Assembly (NCBI RefSeq): GCF_009834365.1
Contig: NZ_CP041348.1
Location: forward strand, 2,765,001 to 2,829,000
From: Komagataeibacter xylinus
GTDB lineage: Bacteria; Pseudomonadota; Alphaproteobacteria; Acetobacterales; Acetobacteraceae
Direction of reading: 5' to 3'
DNA length: 64,000 nt
This document shows, one piece after another, positions 59,134 to 64,000 of the stretch. The position numbers were made by a program, and so were the translations under genes. Each line of letters starts with the position of its first letter. Position 1 is the stretch's first letter. Below the pieces are notes generated by a model that saw only the letters and a list, made by a program, of their open reading frames with translations, searched no databases and was not told where the DNA came from.

Positions 59134-59748
59134 TCATGCAGGACCTTGCTGTTGTATCTGTAAGGATACGGTCCTGTGTCTATGATGAGTGGTTGCAATA
59201 TGGCACCATGCTTCACCGTATCTGGATGGAATGGCTCCTTTATTGGATAGGGTGTGCAATATGCTTTCCAGATCCTGGATGAGAAGGACATGATTTCTCA
59301 GGGGAGCCACTAGCGGCACCTTGTAAGGGAGCAGGAAGTGGCCTGTTACGGGAACGGGTTTCTCCTCTTTTTTTAATGATGGGTCATTTATCGTGGTGCT
59401 GACAGTTTCTGCCAGTTTCAAGAAACTGCGCAGGAAGTCATCATTACAGGCAAAATTTCCCGCCCCGCCCTGCGATCGGATTTCTTTTTCGGAAGAAGGC
59501 GCATTGATCCACGCGATGTAATGCTTCGTATGTAAGGTATGTAACCCGTCCGCGCTGGCAAATATGTGATCAATCTCCACACATTCATCTGTTCCATGTG
59601 GCAGGGTAATGCCATGGAGTACGGGCAGGCCACTTGCCACAAGCATCTGCGTAACGGGATCATCCGCGGCAGGCTGTCTGCACAGTTGCTGCCACAGGGC
59701 AGCATCTTCGCCTGCAGGGAAATTTTGATTGCGGTGCGCACGTGTCAT
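59134..59748 (-). CDS. NERD-like protein, function unknown
   Basis: A 204-residue protein. The middle region (LPVLHGITLPHGTDECVEID, then HIFASADGLHTLHTKHYIAW) resembles the nuclease-related NERD domain: the I-D-H, G-(V/L) and K-x-Y positions are in place. The metal-binding E-(T/S)-K is L-H-T-K here, with His replacing the catalytic glutamate, so nuclease activity is doubtful. The C-terminal part, with VTGHFLLPYKVPLVAPLRNH and LLIQDLESIL, continues the NERD pattern. No full-length match is recognised. Adjacent on the same strand to the 2OG oxygenase (103 bp apart). Confidence 0.55.
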   Translation of the reverse strand: MTRAHRNQNFPAGEDAALWQQLCRQPAADDPVTQMLVASGLPVLHGITLPHGTDECVEIDHIFASADGLHTLHTKHYIAWINAPSSEKEIRSQGGAGNFACNDDFLRSFLKLAETVSTTINDPSLKKEEKPVPVTGHFLLPYKVPLVAPLRNHVLLIQDLESILHTLSNKGAIPSRYGEAWCHIATTHHRHRTVSLQIQQQGPA

Positions 59749-59858
59749 GTCCGGTCCTGCAACAGATAAAGCTCCAAATCCGATAAGAAGGCTTTTATTG
59801 TAAAGAACTGTTAATCTGGGGGCATCTCCCCTTCGTCACGCCGCTATTCATGTCCCTC

Positions 59859-62462
59859 TCATGCAGCATCATGCTGGCTGTCGGGCCGTGAGCACCCGGT
59901 ATCGGGGCGCGCATTCAGCCATGCTTCAAGATCCTGCACATCCAGGGGCCTGGAAAAGAAATATCCCTGTATCACGTCGCAGTTGATCTGACGGAGCAGG
60001 TCAAGCTGCGCCTGCGTTTCCACCCCTTCCGCCACTACGGTCATGCCCAGGCTCCGCCCGATACGGATGATGGCCGTGATCACAGAGTGAACCTTGCCCG
60101 TCGGTTCAAAGCCATCCATGAAGCTGCGGTCAATCTTGAGTTCGTTAAGCGGCAGGTTTGCAAGGTTCGACAGGCTGGAAAAACCGGTTCCGAAGTCATC
60201 CATGGAGAGCCCGATGCCCATCGCCCGGATCGCCTGCGTGGCGATGAGGGTCTGCTCGTGATCTTCCATCATCGCACTTTCCGTAAGTTCGATGGTCAGG
60301 CGCTGGGGCGGAATACCGCTTTCACGCAGGATCCCGTCAATCAGGCGTGGCAGATCGGGATTCCTGAAATGCAGCGCGGATATGTTAACCGACACAACCG
60401 GAACCTCCACCCCTGCCTGCATCCATAGGGCCATCTGCCGACAGGCCGCCCGCAGCGACCACAGCCCGATTGCCTCGATCTGCCCGGTTTCTTCCGCCAG
60501 AGGGATGAAACGGCCCGGTGAGATTATGCCCAGGACCGGATCGGTCCATCGGGCTAGGGCTTCCACCCCTTCCAGCCTGCCGGTCGTAGCATGGATCTGC
60601 GGTTGGTAGACCTGATGGAGTTGGTCAGTCCTGATCGCCTCCTTCAGCGCGTTGGTCAGCAGGATCTGGTCTTCTGCCTGCCGGTTCATTTCCTCGCTGA
60701 AAAAACGGTAGCAGTTGCGGCCCGTATTTTTTGCCTGAGACAGGGCCGTTTCGGCCTGTTGCATAAGCATTTCCGCCTCCGGCAGGCCACCATTATTATC
60801 CGCGATGCCGATACTGGTTGTTATGGTAACCGGAACATCGTCAATCACGACCGGCTCCGCCACGGTTTTCATGATGGCATCGGCCAGTCTCGTGGCCCGT
60901 TCCACACCACCGGTCGTGACCAGGGTGAATTCGTCCGCCCCGCTGCGGGCCAGCCGGTCATCACTGGAAATGAGACCGGATAGCCGCCTGGCCAGCGTCG
61001 CCAGCAGCCTATCACCCGCCGGGCGCCCCAACCCGTTATTGATGGTCCGGAACCGATCAAGGTTGATGATCAGGGCCAGCAGGTTTTCATGCCGTGCGCG
61101 TGCCATCCTCTGTCTGATACCGTGCCACAGCCCGGTCCGGTTGGGGAGGCCCGTCAGTGTGTCATACTGCGTAAGCCGCGCGATATCCTCACGCGCACGC
61201 TGTTGTTCGATGGCAAGCGCGCACAGGTGCAGGCAGGCATCGGCAATCCGCCGGTGCCATCTGCCCGGTGCGCGCTTGGCACGGAAATAAAAAGCCAGAC
61301 TGCCCGCTACCCGGCCATCCCGCAGCAGGATCGGCACCGACCAGCAAGCCATGAGGCCATGCGGGACGACAACCTGCCAGAAACCCTTCCATTTCGGATC
61401 GGCTTCAATGTCTGGCGTAACCACTTCCCTGCCGGTGAACAGCGCCGTGCCGCATGACCCGACCTCGGGGCCTATCCGCAGGTCTGCACAAGCTTCGGCA
61501 ATCTGTGCGGGCAGCCGTGCGCGCGCTACGGGGTGCATGCGCTGTTCATCATCCACAACCACGATCTGTGTTGCGACATCGGGGGCGATACGTTCAATCT
61601 GGCGGCACATTAAGGCGAGGATTTCGTTGAAGGACAGGTTGCTGGTCAGTGCCCCCATCATATCCTTCTGCAGCGTCTTTATCTGCTCGCTGCCCGTAAT
61701 GTCATTGAGCACCACGATCACTTCATGCAGTTCCTCATAAGGGCTGCATATGGGCGTTACGGTTGCCAGAAGCCAGATGTCCTGGCCCGTGTCGGTGCGG
61801 GAATGGATTTCCAGTTCAAAGGGTCGACAGCGCTGCAGGCGACGGCGGAACGCCTGCAATGTTGCAAGATCACCCTGCTGCCCGGACAGAAAAGCCGAGA
61901 AGTCAGTCCCTTCCATACCTTCGGCATCGATGCCCGAAAACCGGGCTGCCGCCGCATTGGCGTAGGTAATACGGCACTGGCTGTCCAGTATCAGGATACC
62001 GCATGCATTGCGCTGCACGATGCTGGCGTACTGCAGGTCCTGTTCACGTCGGGACAGTTCCCGTGTCACGTCGCGCAGGGAAATGACAAACACCTGTTGC
62101 CCTGCTCCCTCGATCCGTGCCACGGACATCTCGGCAAAAAACGCCGTGCCGTCATGTCGTAGCAGGGTCAGATGGGGATGGTTTTCCGTAGTGGAACGAC
62201 AGACCCTGCCCCCGGACACGCCGGATGGACACAGCGCGGCATGTGTCAGGTTTTCGCCAAAGGTACAGGGCAGGATGTCTGTTCCGGTCGGAAAGAGAAT
62301 ATCGAGTTTCCGGCCAGACAGTTCCGTCGTGGAGCCACCCCAGATATGAGCCGCGTTATCATTGGCGAAGATGATTGTATTATCATTGCTGACAAGCAGG
62401 ATACCCGCATCAATGCTTTCCAGCAGTTTGTCCGGAATGGGATAGGTCTGTCGTTCGCCCAT
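59859..62462 (-). CDS. DosP-like c-di-GMP phosphodiesterase, PAS-PAS-GAF-GGDEF-EAL
   Basis: An 867-residue cytosolic sensor enzyme with PAS domains (about 12-135 and 140-258), a GAF domain (about 275-425), a GGDEF-like domain (about 435-590) and an EAL domain (about 610-855). The GGDEF signature is degenerate (SGADEF at 507-512). All EAL motifs are intact: EALARW (634-639), NISALHF, ELTESAMM, DDFGTGFSSL (755-764), KIDRSF and EGVET. It should therefore hydrolyse c-di-GMP. The layout equals E. coli DosP and the AxPDEA1 enzymes of cellulose-making acetic acid bacteria. His74 lies at the spacing of the proximal heme histidine of DosP (inference). Its start overlaps the stop of the upstream unknown gene. 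Confidence 0.9.
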   Translation of the reverse strand: MGERQTYPIPDKLLESIDAGILLVSNDNTIIFANDNAAHIWGGSTTELSGRKLDILFPTGTDILPCTFGENLTHAALCPSGVSGGRVCRSTTENHPHLTLLRHDGTAFFAEMSVARIEGAGQQVFVISLRDVTRELSRREQDLQYASIVQRNACGILILDSQCRITYANAAAARFSGIDAEGMEGTDFSAFLSGQQGDLATLQAFRRRLQRCRPFELEIHSRTDTGQDIWLLATVTPICSPYEELHEVIVVLNDITGSEQIKTLQKDMMGALTSNLSFNEILALMCRQIERIAPDVATQIVVVDDEQRMHPVARARLPAQIAEACADLRIGPEVGSCGTALFTGREVVTPDIEADPKWKGFWQVVVPHGLMACWSVPILLRDGRVAGSLAFYFRAKRAPGRWHRRIADACLHLCALAIEQQRAREDIARLTQYDTLTGLPNRTGLWHGIRQRMARARHENLLALIINLDRFRTINNGLGRPAGDRLLATLARRLSGLISSDDRLARSGADEFTLVTTGGVERATRLADAIMKTVAEPVVIDDVPVTITTSIGIADNNGGLPEAEMLMQQAETALSQAKNTGRNCYRFFSEEMNRQAEDQILLTNALKEAIRTDQLHQVYQPQIHATTGRLEGVEALARWTDPVLGIISPGRFIPLAEETGQIEAIGLWSLRAACRQMALWMQAGVEVPVVSVNISALHFRNPDLPRLIDGILRESGIPPQRLTIELTESAMMEDHEQTLIATQAIRAMGIGLSMDDFGTGFSSLSNLANLPLNELKIDRSFMDGFEPTGKVHSVITAIIRIGRSLGMTVVAEGVETQAQLDLLRQINCDVIQGYFFSRPLDVQDLEAWLNARPDTGCSRPDSQHDAA

Positions 62463-63148
62463 TAGTCTGGTCTGCCTGTCTGTTGTGTTCTGGTGGGTAA
62501 ATGAATAACGACGCCGTTTTCAGGGGTCTGTGTCCGGTAGCGTTTGAGAAAAAGCGGGGACTTGCTTGCCCCTTCTCCCTGCTGCCAGTTTTCAGGACGG
62601 GACAGCCCATAGGGGTCTCCATCACAGCGCACGACCGCCCATGCCGCGCAGTTCTGTTCCGCTCCACATCCCGCAAGCAGTCCGATCAGCGTGATCCGGG
62701 TATCGGAATCATAGGATGCCGTCAGGGTCTCGTTGCCACGGAATATCAGGCTGAATGGCGCGGCGCGGTCCGGGCTGCCAAATGTGATGTCGATCAGGAT
62801 AAGGCCGGCTTCGGAATGCTTGGGTCCGAAAATGACTTCTCCCCCCGCCGGATCAATAATCAGGTGCAGCCACAGAACCTGAAAGGGGCCAAAGCTGTCG
62901 ATTTCCAGCGTTCCCCCCTGCAGAACGTATTCCCAACTGCTCCACCGGGCCAGATCGATCAGGTTCGTGCGGACCCAGGCCTGTGTCCCTATGACGAAGC
63001 GGTAGGAAGACAGATCCGACCTGCGTGAAAGGGGAAGTGATCTGTTTACAACCTCGATCACGTTGTTCCAGTTGAAAAAGCCGTTCCTGACCGAGGTCTC
63101 ATCCGTACGGACCACAAGAGAGCAGCCATTGTCCGTTGCCATCTTCAT
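62462..63148 (-). CDS. Unrecognised protein coupled to the DosP-like gene
   Basis: A 228-residue soluble-looking protein with no signal peptide or membrane segment and no family I recognise. It contains alternating hydrophobic strands (SSYRFVIGTQAWVRTNLIDL, WEYVLQGGTLEIDSFGPFQV, AGLILIDITFGS, LIFRGNETLTASYDSDTRIT) and one Cys pair (LLAGCGAEQNC). The last A of its TAA stop is the first A of the DosP-like gene start, so the pair is co-translated. It may sense, deliver a ligand to, or regulate the phosphodiesterase; that is inferred from linkage only. I chose the ATG at 63148 over an upstream start 12 codons earlier. Confidence 0.7.
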   Translation of the reverse strand: MKMATDNGCSLVVRTDETSVRNGFFNWNNVIEVVNRSLPLSRRSDLSSYRFVIGTQAWVRTNLIDLARWSSWEYVLQGGTLEIDSFGPFQVLWLHLIIDPAGGEVIFGPKHSEAGLILIDITFGSPDRAAPFSLIFRGNETLTASYDSDTRITLIGLLAGCGAEQNCAAWAVVRCDGDPYGLSRPENWQQGEGASKSPLFLKRYRTQTPENGVVIHLPTRTQQTGRPD

Positions 63149-63408
63149 ATGTATCGCCTGTCTCAAAAATACTCGCACCAGCAAGAAAGTTTCGGGTTTT
63201 CTGACCGCTGGCTATTGGGCCAAAATATGAAATATTTGTGGCGTGGCCGTTCTGCTTGATGTGAAACCGCATGATGGTGAAAGTGATGAGGACGTAACGG
63301 AATTTATTGTTGCATAAGACCCGTCATTTGGAAACAAAAAAAATGCTGGCTATGCGTTCGCGCAATCGTCTATAAAATAAGACTGATGTGCCAATATAAA
63401 CGAATAAT

Positions 63409-63969
63409 ATGATGCTGATCGGGTACGCGCGCGAAAATACGGAAGAAGCGATGCTTCTCAATCAGGTAGAAGCGCTCCGAAAGGCGGGTTGTAAAAAAAT
63501 ATATGAGGAAAAAGTTCCTACAATGAGCCGGGACTGGCCCATTCTGGCCGATGTCCTGACGGAACTTTCTTCTGACGATACTTTGGTGGTCTATTCTCTG
63601 GACCGTCTCGCCTGGTCAACGCCCCACCTGCTGGAGGTGGCTGATCGACTGCGTGAAAAAGGGGCAGGGCTGCGTTCCCTTTGTGAACCCTGGGCCGATA
63701 CCACCGTTCCCTATGGGAAAATGATTCTTGGTGTTTTTGCCGGTATTGCTGAATTTGAACGCGCATTGAGCCGGAACCTCACGGAAACGGGTAGGAAACG
63801 GGCCAAGGAACGGGGTGTCCATCTTGGGCGGCCAGCCAAGCTTAGTGCTGAACAGGTTGCGACCATACAGAAACTTGTCCGGGACGAGAACCTCTCCATT
63901 TCAGAAGTTGCAGCCCGTTTTGGCGTGCATAAAGCTACCATCTATCGGGCGGTTACCAATAACAAGTAA
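63409..63969 (+). CDS. Serine-recombinase (resolvase/invertase) homologue lacking catalytic residues
   Basis: A 186-residue protein with the resolvase fold (MMLIGYARENTEEAMLLNQV, TLVVYSLDRLAWSTPHLLEV, GKMILGVFAGIAEFERALSR) and the C-terminal helix-turn-helix (LSISEVAARFGVHKATIYRA). The nucleophilic Ser10 of the family (R-V-S-T) is Asn10 here (R-E-N-T), and the third catalytic arginine (R71) is Trp69. The frame is otherwise full length. It probably cannot cut DNA, yet keeps DNA binding and dimerisation parts. It could be a decayed invertase or a repurposed DNA-binding protein. A weak start region lies upstream, and a 225-bp AT-rich gap separates it from the preceding genes. Confidence 0.8.
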   Translation: MMLIGYARENTEEAMLLNQVEALRKAGCKKIYEEKVPTMSRDWPILADVLTELSSDDTLVVYSLDRLAWSTPHLLEVADRLREKGAGLRSLCEPWADTTVPYGKMILGVFAGIAEFERALSRNLTETGRKRAKERGVHLGRPAKLSAEQVATIQKLVRDENLSISEVAARFGVHKATIYRAVTNNK

Positions 63970-64000
63970 GAACTGGTTACAAGGTTAATTGGACCGGATG

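Noticed and set aside
63409..63969. Active Tn3-type resolvase or phase-variation invertase
   Set aside because: The nucleophilic serine and one catalytic arginine are replaced, and no inverted crossover sites were seen around it.
1..64000. CRISPR array, rRNA operon or plasmid origin
   Set aside because: No regularly spaced repeat series, no rRNA sequence and no iteron or replication gene was seen in the window.

Overview
The window looks like a chromosomal stretch of an acetic acid bacterium (Acetobacteraceae, most likely Komagataeibacter/Gluconacetobacter). This rests on high GC, glycerol/dihydroxyacetone genes, an L-sorbosone-dehydrogenase-type membrane oxidoreductase, a DosP-type c-di-GMP phosphodiesterase, and a high load of IS remnants beside divergent regulator/oxidoreductase pairs. 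The genus is inferred from gene content; no rRNA is present.

Layout. 0.4-7.2 kb is housekeeping: dihydroxyacetone kinase plus an aquaporin, the Holliday-junction resolvase RuvX, the gatCAB amidotransferase operon and a tRNA-Ser(GCU). 7.25-8.74 kb is a scar beside that tRNA: a tyrosine-recombinase tail cut off by an IS21-family remnant in which istA and istB are fused by an internal deletion. 8.8-10.9 kb holds an aldehyde dehydrogenase with a divergent TetR regulator.

11-29.6 kb is an iron-uptake island: a PepSY membrane protein, a small membrane protein, exbB, exbD and tonB in one coupled operon; a cyclic-peptide-type ABC exporter; and two FecI/FecR/TonB-receptor sets. Fur-like boxes precede both sigma genes and the PepSY-tonB operon. 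The first FecI-type sigma gene is split by a complete IS66 element with an 8-bp target duplication. Removing the element and one duplicate restores a single 209-codon frame.

29.7-46.8 kb is an accessory stretch of small redox and regulatory modules: SDR/TetR, GST/TetR, MdaB-like quinone reductase/LysR, AEC transporter/LysR and SDR/LysR, plus a DeoR-Gfo/Idh/MocA-UPF0303 operon and a sorbosone dehydrogenase. Candidate palindromic operators lie in most of the divergent gaps. Decayed MFS, LysE and quinone-oxidoreductase fragments and an IS5 fragment are scattered through it.

46.9-57.3 kb carries a complete Nit1C-type nitrilase cluster on the minus strand: an Sll0783-like protein, nitrilase, radical SAM, GNAT, AIR-synthase-like protein, glycosyltransferase, MSMEG_0570-like protein and flavoprotein monooxygenase. 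It ends with an acyl-CoA synthetase and has a MocR-type regulator just upstream. Nit1C clusters are genetically linked to cyanide assimilation and nitrogen-starvation responses, but the product of the radical SAM/GNAT/AIRS/GT core is unknown. This is the best candidate for an incompletely described system here.

57.4-64 kb holds an IS3 remnant, a 2OG-Fe(II) dioxygenase, a NERD-like protein, the DosP-like PAS-PAS-GAF-GGDEF-EAL protein coupled to an unrecognised gene, and a serine-recombinase homologue lacking its catalytic serine.
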